In this document: in pieces, positions 8,771 through 18,776 of the stretch | How positions within the stretch are numbered: the first letter of the stretch is position 1 | Layout: each line of letters starts with the position of its first letter | NCBI GenBank assembly: GCA_963797635.1 | Contig: CAWCPZ010000011.1 | Coordinates: 372,001-436,000 of the forward strand | Origin: JAOUEA01 sp963797635 | Lineage (GTDB): Bacteria; Actinomycetota; UBA4738; HRBIN12 | Length of the DNA stretch: 64,000 nucleotides | Direction: 5' to 3' | The notes under the pieces: generated by a model | Databases searched by the model: none | What the model was told of the DNA's origin: nothing | Seen by the model: only the letters and a program-made list of their open reading frames with translations | Program-made: the position numbers and the translations under genes

Positions 8771-8806
8771 ACACTCATCAGAGCACTTCTGTCCCCTAGA
8801 GCGTTG

Positions 8807-8862
8807 CCACGAAACACCAGGTGGGAGGGCAAGTCAAACACCCCGGGAGAACTGTTTCGTGG
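8807..8862. repeat. 10-bp inverted repeat downstream of prepilin peptidase
   Basis: CCACGAAACA (8807-8816) is matched perfectly by TGTTTCGTGG (8853-8862), with a 36-base loop. It lies between the stop of the prepilin peptidase gene and the regulator gene. The long loop and absence of a U-tract make it a weak terminator. A dyad operator is the other option. Confidence 0.35.
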
Positions 8863-8907
8863 GCCCTGACCTGCAGTGGAGCCGCTTCGACGGCTCGGTG
8901 CGTGAGC

Positions 8908-9690
8908 TCAGGCGCCGGCGAACGTCCGCAGGTACCAGTCGGCGATCTGCTGGCCCCAGAAGGCGGCGATCACGGCGCCGGCCGCCATGTAGGGGCCGAA
9001 GGGGATGGCGCTCTTGCGATCACGGCCGATCAGCAGCGCGGCGATGCCGCCGATCCCCCCGAACAGGATGGCCCCGGCGACCGCGACCCCCACGTACCGG
9101 AGGCCGATCGCCCCGAACACCATGCCGATCACCACACCCAGCTTGGCGTCCCCCATGCCCATGCCGCGAGAGATGAAGGCCAGGATGAGGAGCGACCCTC
9201 CGTAGAGCAGCAGTCCCAGCCCGGCGCCGACCAGGTTGGTCCCCCCGTCGAAGAGGGTGGCCACCACGATGTAGACCGCGAATCCGATCGCGGCGGGGTA
9301 GGTGATCTTGTTCGGGATCAGCTTGTGCTGGATGTCGATGATGGAGATCGCGGGCATGATCGCCATCAGCGCGGCGACCATGATGCCCACCCAGACGCGC
9401 TCGTAGGTGTACATCGCGGCGCAGACCAGCAGGGCCGTGCCGAGTTCGGTGAGGGGGTAGGAGACGGAGATCCGCTCACCGCACCCACGGCAGCGCCCTC
9501 GCAGGAGCACCCACCCCAGCACGGGGATGTTGTCCCGGTTGCGGATCTCGGCGCCGCACCGCGGGCATCTCGACCGGGGATGCAGCACCGACTCCCCCGC
9601 CGGGACCCGGGCGATCACCACGGTCATGAAGCTGCCGATCGCCAGACCGAAGGGCAGCGCCACGAGCGCGCGGAGCCAGGCATCACTCAC
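8908..9690 (-). CDS. pilD: Prepilin peptidase / N-methyltransferase (type 4, A24)
   Basis: The 260-residue polytopic membrane protein cleaves the leader of type IV prepilins after glycine and methylates the new N-terminus. The N-terminal domain has the two cysteine pairs CPRCG and CRGCG (zinc, methyltransferase part) after the GSFMTVVIARVP signature. The aspartyl protease residues are in SIIDIQHKLIPN and the GMGMGDAKL (GxGD) motif. About eight hydrophobic segments are visible. Start is GTG. Its substrates are very likely the four pilin-like genes just upstream. M. tuberculosis keeps a lone homologue in the same syntenic position. Confidence 0.94.
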   Translation of the reverse strand: MSDAWLRALVALPFGLAIGSFMTVVIARVPAGESVLHPRSRCPRCGAEIRNRDNIPVLGWVLLRGRCRGCGERISVSYPLTELGTALLVCAAMYTYERVWVGIMVAALMAIMPAISIIDIQHKLIPNKITYPAAIGFAVYIVVATLFDGGTNLVGAGLGLLLYGGSLLILAFISRGMGMGDAKLGVVIGMVFGAIGLRYVGVAVAGAILFGGIGGIAALLIGRDRKSAIPFGPYMAAGAVIAAFWGQQIADWYLRTFAGA

Positions 9691-9731
9691 GTCGCGACCC
9701 TACCCCGCTCCTACCCGCCCACCCTGGAAGC

Positions 9732-11165
9732 TCAGACTTCGCGGATGTAGGCGATGTCCTGGGTGAACCCGCGTCACCGTTCCCTGGCCGGGCACCAGCA
9801 CCGGCTGGAACGTCATCGTGAACTGGTTGCCGATCGTGACGTTCGCCGCCAGCACCTGGCCCGATGAAGTTGTTCTGGTGTTGTTCATGTTCGCGGTGCA
9901 CGGGCGTGTAGAAGAACACGTTCGTGAACGCGTCGAAGTTCGTGTTGTTGCCCACGGTGATGTTCTTCGTGCCGGTGCAGGCGGCCGCCGTGTACCCGCT
10001 GATGAAGTACACGTTCTTCACCGGAGCCCGACGTGCCGTTCCAGTTCGACTGCTGGCTGAACGTGAACCCGCCGTCGCTGATCACCGCGAGGTTGCCTCG
10101 GATCGTGTTCGTGTCGTTGTTGCCGTTCTGGAACGTACACGTGGCGTTGATCTGGACCACGATGTTGGTGAGCCCGCTCGTGGCCCACGTCCCGCTGCCG
10201 GTGTTGTGGATGTAGTTGTAGGCGTTCGTGCATGCGGACGCACCCGTGTGAACGGTCCCACCAGCGTGTAGCCCGCGTTCGTCCACGCCGTCGTGGAGTT
10301 CGTGATCTGCGGGAAGGTCTGCGTTGGCACCGGTCCCGGGTTCGTGCCCGGGTAGCGCGTACCACCGACCGAGCTGACCGTGGTCGTGCCCAGCCGCGGT
10401 GGCGTCGCCCGTGACCGTGCCGCTCCCCGAGATGTTGCCCGTCGTGGACTTCGCGTTCCCAGCTCACCACGACCGGGTTGTTCACCGAGACGGTGCCGTT
10501 GGCCCAGACGTCGCCCTTGATCTCGCTGCTGTTGCTCATCGACAGCGGACCCGTTCGGCACGTAGACGTTGCCGTAGATCGTCGGTGAGTTCGAGATGGT
10601 CAGGTTCCCGTTCAGGATGTAGATGTCGCCGTCGTTGCCGCTGCTCCCGTACACGTGAAGTTGTTGCTGAACGTGGTGCCGTTGACCGCCATGATCGCGG
10701 CGCCGAACCCGGTGTAGCACCGGGGTCAGCTTCCCGAACGCCTCGACCTCCCGCGCCGCCTCGCCCTCGGAGGAGCCCGTGGAGAGGATCCGGACGTACG
10801 AGGGCGGGTTCGCGCTGGAGAACGGGCAGGTCATCGTCGTCGTGGCGTCCGCGGCGTAGAAGGTCGCCGCGGCGGAGTACTGGGCTTCGTTCGGGGCGGT
10901 GTTCATCACCGCCCGCCTTCGTCGAACAGCTGAGCGACGCCAGGGCGTCGTCTGCAGGTCCTCCCACCAGGCGTTCACGCCGGCTTCGGCCGCGTTGTAG
11001 GAGGTCAGGCGCTGCCGGTCGTAGCCGCTCGCGTTGAGCGAGTGGAGCGACTGGGCGACGATGACGGATCGAGAGCATCAAGATCACGAACGCCACCATG
11101 AGCGACACGATCAGGGCCATGCCCTGCTCCTCGCTGTGGAGGCGCTTCAGTTGACGAAGCATCAT
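9732..11165 (-). CDS. PilX-like minor pilin / pilus assembly protein (many apparent frameshifts)
   Basis: The start is well defined: AGGAGG, then ATG at 11165, then a leader ending EEQG followed by MALIVSLMVAFVILM, a PilX-type prepilin N-terminus. Downstream, coherent protein is found in all three frames in turn: AGVNAWWEDLQTT, MNTAPNEAQYSAAATFYAAD, GDIYILNGNLTISNSPTIYG, EIKGDVWANGTVSVNN, ACTNAYNYIHNTGSGTWATS, YFISGYTAAACTGTKNITVG and finally GFTQDIAYIREV before a TGA at 9732. At least eight frame changes are needed over 1.4 kb. The middle has repeated short G-N/D-beta units resembling bactofilin-like or polymer-forming repeats. It is either a pseudogene or a badly resolved region; I cannot tell which. 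Confidence 0.6.
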
Positions 11166-11192
11166 CGGTTGGTTCCTCCTGGCATGACGGTC

Positions 11193-11855
11193 TCACATGT
11201 CGCTCGGCAGGTCGGAGCACACGTCGTTCGGGTAGCCGAACGAGGTGTTGCGGCCCGTCAGGGACTCCGTGAACGTCTGGGTGGCGGTGGGGTCGTGCGC
11301 GTAGTCCGCGTTGGCCTTGATCGTCACGGTCACCGTTCGTCCCGTGGCATCGAGGACGAAGGCAGGCGTTCCGACGGATCCGATTGACCACGCCGTCCGC
11401 GACGACGCGCCAATCGGTGGCCGCGTCCGGATCGAGTGCGGGCCACCACCGGTACAGCAGCCGCTCCTCGTCGTCGATCGCCCAGAGGGAGCACCGGGGA
11501 TCGTCCGAGTCGGCGAACTTCACCTGCGTGTACACCCGGAACATGTATCCGCTCGCGGCCACCCCGAACGGGTCGATCGTGCCCGTCTCGGAGCTCGGGT
11601 TGTACAGCAGGTTGCCCGAACGAACCTGCCGATCGATGTCGGCCAGGGCCAGCCTCGACTGGTCGTTGAGCTCCGTTCGTACGTCCTGAGCGACGACGGC
11701 GTTCTGCATGCTCGCGAGGACGGTCGTGAACACGAGGCTGACGATGCCGAGGAGGCTCGTGGCGATGATGACCTCGACCAAGGTCATGCCGTCCTCTCGC
11801 CGAGCGGAGCCGGCGAAGGCGCGTGATCGAGGGATCGGGATCGCATCATCATCAT
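11193..11855 (-). CDS. PilW-like minor pilin (apparent frameshifts)
   Basis: EDG followed by MTLVEVIIATSLLGIVSLVF is a type IV prepilin cleavage site with Glu+5. The ATG at 11855 overlaps the upstream pilin stop (ATGA), but the leader and the cleavage site are in different frames, so a shift near 11790 is needed. The mature part continues through QSRLALADIDRQVRSGNLLY and CSLWAIDDEERLLYRWW. A second shift near 11380 leads into AFVLDATGRTVTVTIKANAD and the end YPNDVCSDLPSDM at 11193. Such minor pilins prime or cap the pilus. The family label (PilW/PilJ-type) is by analogy. Confidence 0.65.
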
Positions 11856-13652
11856 CCCGCCGAGGGTGGAGGGCCGTAGACGCCCTTGGCGACCAGGGTT
11901 CCCGGGTCGACCGTCGTGGTCAGCGACACCTCGGTGACGCTGTCGACGATCAGCTCGTACTTGAAGACGATCTTGATCGGCTGCACGTTGGCCTCGACGT
12001 CGAGGTGGACCTGGCTGTCGGTGGCACTGACCCGGTTCGTGTACGTGGGGACCGTCGCCGGGGTGATCCCGCCCGAGGACACCGTCACGCGCCACGTGAC
12101 CGACTTGCCGCCGATGGTCTGGGTCTTCGTGCAGTTGAACGCCAAGGTGCTGAGCGACGAGCTGGTCGCGGCCAGGCTGCTGTAGCTGCTGGTCGAGCTG
12201 TTGTAGTAGAAGAAGGTGCCCCCGGTCACGCTGGCGGCCGGCCCCGTCGAGGTCCTCGCACCCGGCGTACACCCGCGCGGTGTCCGCGTAGCCGGTGAGG
12301 TACATGCAGTAGTTGGAGGCGTTGGTGTCGGTCGCCGACATCCCGGTCAGCGCCGTCATCCCCGACGTCGGGAACCCACCCAGGTAGACATCCGACAGGG
12401 TCCTCGTCGCCTGGACATCCATCAGTCCGTCGTAGCCGGAGACCGCGTCACGCTCGGCGATCGCGGTCGAATACGCGGACGGTCCGGTCACGCGGACGAC
12501 GTTCGCCGTTCCCAGGGCGACCACGTGGCTGAAGGGGACGGCGGCCGTCATCGTGTTGACCTGCTTGACCTGCGCGCTCGAGCACAGGAGGGAATCGTTC
12601 TCCCGCGTGCCGCTCGGCGGGCAGGCATAGGTGTCGGTCGACTTGGCGGCCGTCGAGACGTTCGCGTTCCCGAGCTGGCCCGCGGGGATCGTGAGCTGCA
12701 ACCCGATCTGCCCCGGCGTGTCGGTCTGGAGACGCTGGACCGCATCGCCGATGCCCGCGAGCGACGCCCCCGCGCTCGAGGTCGTGGACGATCCGGGGTC
12801 GGTGTCGGCGACCGCCTGCGCCGTCGTTCCCCCGCCTTCCTCCAGGCCGGCCGAGTCCTGCATCTCGATCCGCGACTCGGTGGCGTCGGCGGTCGTGGAG
12901 ATGATCTGTTCCTGCTGCGAGAGCGCCCGCGCCTCGGGGAAGGTCAGGGCGCCCTTCTCCCAGTCCACGAACGAGTCGTGCAGCTGCCCGTTGAAGCTGA
13001 TCGAGCCCTCCGGCACCTGCGCCAAGCCGTAGTAGAAGGGCTGGCACGGCGCCGCGAACGGGTGCGTCGATGAGCTCACGCAGCCTGAGGGCGACCAGAA
13101 CTGACTCTGCAGCCGGACGGTGTTGTTGGGGCCGTTCGCGATCGCGCCGTTCCCCCACGTGACGATCACGGTGACGGTGTACGGGTTCGACGCGGTGTTG
13201 TCGTTCGTGACGTAGGTCGCCCAGTTGAGCTTGAGGTGGCCCACCGTCACCGCGGTCGAGCTCTTGTGCGGGATGATCCACGGCGCCGTGGTGCCGCCGC
13301 TCACCGTCGTCGACACGATCTTCGGCCCGCTGCAGCTCTCGAACCTCGTCGCCGTCGGCGACGTGCAGCTCACGATCTTGGCATCGCCGGTCAGATCGGA
13401 GGTGGACATCCCGCGGGTGATGACGCTGTACGCCTGCCCGCGGATCTCCTCCATGATCTTGTTGGCGTACGCGGTGGCCTGCTGCCGGTCACGTCCGTAG
13501 GAGATGTAGCGGAACCCGACCGTGGCGGTGTAGGCGAGCGCGGTCAACGAACCGAAGATCACCACCATGGCGATCATGGTCTCCACGATCGTGAAGCCTC
13601 GTTCACCGTTGGCGCGGGAACGGAGGCGACGGGCAAGCGTTCGTCGGGTCAA
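11852..13652 (-). CDS. Large PilV-like prepilin (one apparent frameshift)
   Basis: The N-terminus (positively charged leader, RANGERG, then FTIVETMIAMVVIFGSLTAL) is a class of prepilin with cleavage before Phe and Glu+5. With one shift near 12238 corrected (between GCEDLDG and VTGGTFFYYNSS) the protein has about 599 residues, far larger than a normal pilin of 150-200. The body is rich in Ser, Thr and Gly with scattered Cys, and contains a predicted helical Gln/Glu segment (EARALSQQEQIIS). It may be an adhesin-bearing tip pilin. Start is TTG with AAGGTAGG upstream. The stop overlaps the next pilin start. Confidence 0.7.
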
Positions 13653-13825
13653 CTGCCTACCTTCCGCTCATCGTTGAACTGCAGCCCTGGGCGAGGGCCT
13701 CTCCCGTTCGCATCGGCACGTTCACGAGCCCTGCTTGAGGCTGCTGGGTCGGCCATCTCCCCGACCCTGCCCTCCCCCGAAGTGAGGACGCCGGCGATCG
13801 TGCTGCGTCCGGTCCGAGACGCGAG

Positions 13826-13849
13826 AAGGGCGGCCCGAGGGCCGCCCTT
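13826..13849 (-). terminator. Hairpin terminator after pilA
   Basis: AAGGGCGGCCC and GGGCCGCCCTT form a perfect stem (ten pairs plus a four-base loop) between the pilA stop at 13875 and the next gene at 13652. It would let the major pilin be transcribed at a higher level than the minor pilins, with read-through for the rest. Confidence 0.7.
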
Positions 13850-13874
13850 CGACGCTTGCTGGACCTGTTCCGGC

Positions 13875-14367
13875 TTACGGGAACTCGGCCGCGGCAGCTG
13901 CAGCGGCAGCCGGTACCGGTGCAGGCGGCAGCGCGCCGTGTCGCCGTACTTCGTGCCGGTGCCGGCCGAGGTCGCGTCGTCCGTGATCCAGTAGCAGTCA
14001 CCGGAATCGGACAGCGCGGCCGCGGACCAGACGCCCTGCGTTCGCGCCAGTGACCGCGACGCTGACCACGTTCGGTCCGGTCGAGGCCGTGCCAGCAGCG
14101 TTGTAGGTCAGCGACGGCTCGATGGCCTGGAGGCCCGTCGTCGGTCGCCGTGCTGTAGTCGCTCGTGTCGGTGTAGGCCGTCTTGGCCGCCACCAGCGCG
14201 TTGCGAAGGCTCGACTGAGCCGCTCGGTTCTGCGCCCGCTCACGGGCACCGAGGAAGGTCGGCAGCGCGATGGCGATCAGGATGCCGATGATCAGAACGA
14301 CCACCATCAGCTCGATGAGGGTGAAACCTTGCTCCTCATCTGCGCGGTTCAAGAAGCGCTTGAGCAT
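13875..14367 (-). CDS. pilA: Major type IV pilin PilA (apparent frameshifts)
   Basis: The short leader MLKRFLNRADEEQG is followed by FTLIELMVVVLIIGILIAIA, the classical type IVa pilin helix with Glu+5. ARERAQNRAAQSSLRNALVA continues the amphipathic helix. After YTDTSDYSTATD the frame changes, then reads LQAIEPSLTYNAAGTASTGP and, after another shift near 14035, LSDSGDCYWITDDATSAGTG, before an Ala-rich end and TAA at 13875. The corrected length is about 163 residues, normal for actinobacterial pilins. AAAGGAG lies ten bases before the ATG. It stands alone between two hairpins, as expected for the abundant subunit. Confidence 0.85.
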
Positions 14368-14397
14368 TGTGCTGTCAACTCCTTTCCATTGCTCGTG

Positions 14398-14414
14398 CAC
14401 ATCACGTCGATGTG
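14398..14414. repeat. Small inverted repeat in the pilA leader
   Basis: CACATC and GATGTG flank a five-base spacer about 30 bases upstream of the pilA start. It could be an operator or an mRNA hairpin. Nothing else in the 14368-14544 stretch is convincing as a promoter. This is a weak call. Confidence 0.25.
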
Positions 14415-14544
14415 CGTTCTGGAACGTTTTCGGTCCGGACGCCGCGCGACTGAAGCGGCAAAGGGAGGGAAGTTGAGAATCGCCCGAGGGGCCTACCAGG
14501 CAACAGGTACGTACTCCCTACCCCGCGATCGACGACCGCTGGAT

Positions 14545-14578
14545 ATCGGAAGCCCCGGCGCTCGCCAGGGCTTCCGAT
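14545..14578 (-). terminator. Hairpin terminator after pilC
   Basis: ATCGGAAGCCC and GGGCTTCCGAT form a perfect 11-bp stem. The loop itself contains GGCG/CGCC, so the stem extends. A second small hairpin (TCTCGC/GCGAGA) lies between it and the pilC stop. It ends the pilB-pilT-pilC transcript before pilA. Confidence 0.65.
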
Positions 14579-14604
14579 CGGGGCCTCTCGCGGAGCGAGA
14601 AGGC

Positions 14605-15816
14605 TCACTTGATCTGCTTGATGATCCCGAACATCGGCATGTACAGCGCAACGACCGCGGCGCCCACGCACCCACCGATGATGGCGATCAGGATGGGCTC
14701 GATCAGGGACGTGAGGGCGTCGACCGCCGCCTCGACCTCCTGGTCGTAGAACTGGGCGACCTTCTCGAGCATGGTGTCCACCTGCCCGGTCTCCTCACCG
14801 ACGGCGATCATCTGCACCACCATGGGCGGGAACACCTCGTGCCGGCCGAGCGGCTTCGCGATCGATTCACCTTCACGGACGCTGGTTTGGACGTCGGTCA
14901 CCGCTCGGGCGATCACCCGGTTGTTCACCGTGTCCACCACGATGTCCAGGGCCTGCAGGATCGGGACGCCGGCCCGGAGCAGCATGGCCAGCGTGCTCGA
15001 GAACCGCGACAGCGCGGTCTTGTGGAACAGCGATCCGAACACCGGGACCCTGAGCTTGAGCCGGTCGATCGCGTCGCGGCCCTTGTCGGTCGCCTTCCAC
15101 CGACGGAAGAAGAACCGGAACGCGAACACGCCCGCGATGATCATCCACCAGAACTTCTTGGCCATCTGGGACGCGAAGAGCAAGGCGCGTGTCGGAAGCG
15201 GCAGCGTGCCGCCCAGCTGGCTGTAGATGCCCTCGAACTGCGGCACCACGAAGAACAGCATCGCGCTCATGATCAGCAGCACCAGCACGATCACGGCGAT
15301 GGGATAGGTCATCGCCGACTTGATCTTGCCGCGCAGATGCACCTCGCGTTCGAGCATCGAGGCCAGCGAGAGCAACGTGGTGTCCAGCGAACCGCCGGTC
15401 TCACCGGACTTCACCATGGACACGTACAGCTCGTTGAACACCTTGGGGTGCTTCGCCATGGCCCCGGACAGGGAGGCGCCCTGTTCGACGTCCATCCGCG
15501 TCTCGTTCAGGGTCTCGCCCAGCAGCTTGTTCTCGGTCTGGTCGGCCAGGATCGAGAGCGCGCGCAGGATCGGCAGACCGGAGTTGATCATCGTGGCGAA
15601 CTGCCGCGAGAACACCGCCAGGTCCTTGAGCTTGACCTTCGCCTTCTTGACGTTGATCTCGAGGTTCAGGCCGCGCTTCTCCTTGCCCACCTCGAGGGGC
15701 GTGTAGCCCATCTCGCGCAGGCGCTGGAGGACCAGCAGCTCGCTGTCGGCCACGAGGGTTCCCGTGACCATGTTCCCGGACTTGTCTCGGACCTTGTATT
15801 CGTAGGTGTCGGGCAT
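14605..15816 (-). CDS. pilC: Type IV pilus inner-membrane platform protein PilC (GspF family)
   Basis: At 403 residues it has two tandem GspF domains. The first (about 70-190) contains FSRQFATMINSGLPILRALS and VKSGETGGSLDTTL. The second (about 270-395) contains FSSTLAMLLRAGVPILQALD and IAVGEETGQVDTMLEKVA. Each is followed by hydrophobic helices (AVIVLVLLIMSAMLFFVVP, and PILIAIIGGCVGAAVVALY near the end). PilC couples the PilB/PilT motors to the growing pilus. The sequence is intact, unlike the neighbouring pilins. It begins 10 bases after the pilT stop. Confidence 0.96.
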   Translation of the reverse strand: MPDTYEYKVRDKSGNMVTGTLVADSELLVLQRLREMGYTPLEVGKEKRGLNLEINVKKAKVKLKDLAVFSRQFATMINSGLPILRALSILADQTENKLLGETLNETRMDVEQGASLSGAMAKHPKVFNELYVSMVKSGETGGSLDTTLLSLASMLEREVHLRGKIKSAMTYPIAVIVLVLLIMSAMLFFVVPQFEGIYSQLGGTLPLPTRALLFASQMAKKFWWMIIAGVFAFRFFFRRWKATDKGRDAIDRLKLRVPVFGSLFHKTALSRFSSTLAMLLRAGVPILQALDIVVDTVNNRVIARAVTDVQTSVREGESIAKPLGRHEVFPPMVVQMIAVGEETGQVDTMLEKVAQFYDQEVEAAVDALTSLIEPILIAIIGGCVGAAVVALYMPMFGIIKQIK

Positions 15817-15826
15817 CGTCAGCTCC

Positions 15827-17023
15827 CTACATGCCGCCCATGATCATGCCGCCGCCGCCCGTTGCGCCGCCGCCCATGTCGATCGAACCGCCGCCGTCGA
15901 ACCCGGCGCTCGGACCGCCGAGGTTGTTGGCGCCGCCGACCAGCCGTGTGAGTTCCTCGGCGTCATGGCACCGCTCGAACGCCATCTGCTGGGTGATGCG
16001 GCCCGACTTCACGTGCTGGGCCAGGGACATGTCCATCGTCTGCATCCCGAACCGGCCACCCGCCTGCATCGACGAGTAGATCTGGTGGACCTTGCCCTCG
16101 CGGATCAGGTTCCGGATCGCCGGCGTGGTGATCAGCACCTCACACGCGACCGCGCGGCCTCGACCGTCGGCCGTCGGGATGAGTTGCTGGGTGACGACGC
16201 CCATCAGCGTCGTCGACAGCTGCACCCGCACCTGCTGTTGCTGGTGCGGGGGGAACACGTCGATGATGCGGTCGATCGTCTGCGGCGCGTCCTGGGTGTG
16301 CAGCGTCGCGAACACGAGGTGGCCGGTCTCGGCGGCGGTGATCGCCGTCGAGATCGTCTCGAGGTCACGCATCTCACCGACCAGGATGACGTCGGGGTCC
16401 TGGCGCAGGACGTGCTTGAGCGCGTTGCCGAACCCGTGCGTGTCGGCGCCCACCTCGCGCTGGTTCACGATGCACGTCTTGTGCTTGTGCAGGAACTCGA
16501 TCGGGTCCTCGACGGTCATGATGTGACCCTGCCGTTCGGTGTTGACCACGTCGACCATCGAGGCCAGCGTGGTCGACTTGCCCGAACCCGTCGGACCGGT
16601 CACCACGACGAACCCGCGCTGGAACCTCGCGAGGTCGGCGACCGCGGCGGGAAGGCCGAGCTCGTCGATCGGCTTGATCTCGAAGGGGATCACGCGGAAG
16701 GCCGCCCCCACCGAATCGCGCTGCATGAAGACGTTGACACGGAACCGAGCCCGCCCCGGCAACGAGTACGACATGTCGAGTTCGAGCTCCTGCTCGAAGC
16801 GCTCGCGGAGCTTCTGGGGCAGGATCGCGTAGATCATGCCCTGCAGGGCCCTCGGTGAGAGCGCGGGGTATCCCTCCACGCGCTCCAGATCTCCGTGGAC
16901 ACGCACCACCGGCGGCGAGCCGGCGGTGAGGTGCAGGTCGGAACCTTCCATGTCCAGCAACGCGCCCAAGAGCTCCGGGATCGGGACCTGGACGTCGTCT
17001 TCGACTTGCACGCCTGTGCTCAT
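15827..17023 (-). CDS. pilT: Type IV pilus retraction ATPase PilT
   Basis: The 398-residue secretion ATPase powers pilus retraction. Walker A is GPTGSGKST (143-151), the Asp box is GHIMTVEDPIEF (167-178), Walker B is DVILVGEMRD (211-220) and the His box contains GHLVFATLHT. The AIRNLIREGK motif near residue 310 is the hallmark separating PilT from PilB. The C-terminal tail of about 35 residues is unusually rich in Gly and Met and ends MIMGGM. It lies one base after the pilB stop, so the motors are cotranscribed and twitching-type retraction is expected. Confidence 0.96.
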   Translation of the reverse strand: MSTGVQVEDDVQVPIPELLGALLDMEGSDLHLTAGSPPVVRVHGDLERVEGYPALSPRALQGMIYAILPQKLRERFEQELELDMSYSLPGRARFRVNVFMQRDSVGAAFRVIPFEIKPIDELGLPAAVADLARFQRGFVVVTGPTGSGKSTTLASMVDVVNTERQGHIMTVEDPIEFLHKHKTCIVNQREVGADTHGFGNALKHVLRQDPDVILVGEMRDLETISTAITAAETGHLVFATLHTQDAPQTIDRIIDVFPPHQQQQVRVQLSTTLMGVVTQQLIPTADGRGRAVACEVLITTPAIRNLIREGKVHQIYSSMQAGGRFGMQTMDMSLAQHVKSGRITQQMAFERCHDAEELTRLVGGANNLGGPSAGFDGGGSIDMGGGATGGGGMIMGGM

Positions 17024-17024
17024 G

Positions 17025-18711
17025 TCACTTCACCACCCTCGCAACTTCCTCGATGGACGTGATGCCCATCCGGACCTTCTCCAGACCGTCATCGCGGAGC
17101 GTGATCATGCCCTGCTGGATGGCGACCGTCTTGATGGATTCGGCAGATGCACGTTCGACCGTGAGTCGTTCGATCTCCTCGGTCATCGGCATCACCTCGT
17201 ACAGCCCCATCCGGCCTCGGTAGCCGGTGTTGGAACATGCGGCGCAGCCCACCGGCCGGTGGATCTGCGTGATCTCGGGCCACAGCCACTCCGGGTAGCC
17301 CGCCTGCTGCAGCTCGAGCTCCTCGGGCGCATACGGCTCCTTGCAGCGCTCGCACAGCACCCGCGCGAGCCTCTGCGCCACGACCGCGTCGATCGCCGAG
17401 GCCACGAGGAACGTCTCGACGTCCATCTCGGTGAGTCGCGTGATCGCGCTGGGCGCATCGTTCGTGTGCAGCGAGGTCAGGACGAGGTGACCCGTGAGGG
17501 CCGCCTCGATCGCGATCGTGGCCGTCTCCTTGTCGCGGACCTCACCGATCAGGACGATGTCGGGGTCGGCGCGCAGGATCGAACGGAGGGCGGCGGCGAA
17601 CGTCAGCCCCGCCTTCGGGTTCACCTGCATCTGGTTCACGCCGGCGAGCCGGTACTCGACCGGGTCCTCGACGGTGATGATGTTCTTGTCTTCCTCGTTG
17701 AGGATGTTGAGCGTGGAGTACATCGTGGTCGACTTCCCCGACCCCGTGGGGCCGGTGACCAGGATCGCGCCGTAGGGCTTCTTGAAGGACTTCGAGAACT
17801 GCTTGTAGGACTCCTCCAGGAAGCCGAGGTCCTCCAGGCGCAGCAGCGCGTTCGACTTGTCCAGGACTCGGATGACCACCTTCTCGCCGTGCACCGTCGG
17901 CAGGGTGGCGACACGCAGGTCGAGCTGCTTGCCGCCCACCTTCATGCTGATGCGACCGTCCTGGGGAACCCGCTTCTCGGCGATGTTCAGCTCGGCCATG
18001 ACCTTGAGACGGCTGATCAGGCCGCCCTGGATGTTCTTGGGCGCGGGGGGCATCGGCTCGTGCAACACGCCGTCCACCCGGAAGCGGATCCGGACGTTCC
18101 GCTCGGCCGGTTCGATGTGGACGTCGGAGGCGCGGTCGCCGACGGCCTGGGTCATGATCGCGTTGACGAGCTTGACGATGGGGGCGTCCTCCAGCGCCGC
18201 CTCCATCTGCTCCTCTTCGCCTTCGATCGCATCGGCCGCGACGTTGGCGAGGGCTTCGACCTGGCCGTCCATGCCCGGCGAACTTCTGGATCGCGCGTTC
18301 GACGTCGCCGGCCGTCGCGACCAGCGGCTGGACGTCACGGTTCGTGATCGTGCGGATGTCGTCGAGCGCGTAGACGTTCGCGGGGTCGGACATCGCCACG
18401 AGGAGCTTGCCGTCGCGTTCGCCGATGGGGATCGCGCGGTACCGGCGGGCGAGCGCTTCGGGGAGCAGCGTCGTGGCGGTGGGATCGATCGGGTGTTCGG
18501 CGAGGTCGACGAATTCGAGGCCGACCTGTTCGGCGAGCGCCCGGACGAGGTCGCCCTCCTTGATCATGCCCATGTCGATCAGCACGCGGCCGATCGACTT
18601 GGGCGTGCGCCGGTGTTCCTCGAGCGCTTGCTCGAGCTGTTCCGGCGTGATCATGCCCAGCTCGATCAGGATCTGACCGAGCTGTTTCGACTTGCGCTTG
18701 ACCGTGGTCAT
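17025..18711 (-). CDS. pilB: Type IV pilus extension ATPase PilB (apparent frameshift)
   Basis: The N-terminal 130 residues are an MshEN-type domain (LGQILIELGMITPEQLEQAL, then IGRVLIDMGMIKEGDLVRAL). The frame breaks near 18275-18285. After removal of one base the protein continues through IVKLVNAIMTQAVGDRASDV, Walker A GPTGSGKST, Asp box ITVEDPVEY, Walker B DIVLIGEVRD and the four-cysteine zinc site CERC...CAAC, to a total of 561 residues. PilB drives pilus polymerisation. In the MshEN repeats the guanine-stacking Arg positions are Gln10 and Ser39, so c-di-GMP binding is doubtful. Confidence 0.93.
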
Positions 18712-18776
18712 CGCCGTCCTCGAGGTCTGTTCAGGTGCGGGCGTCGGAGCCCGATGCTTGCGTTCGGTCTAGGTCA

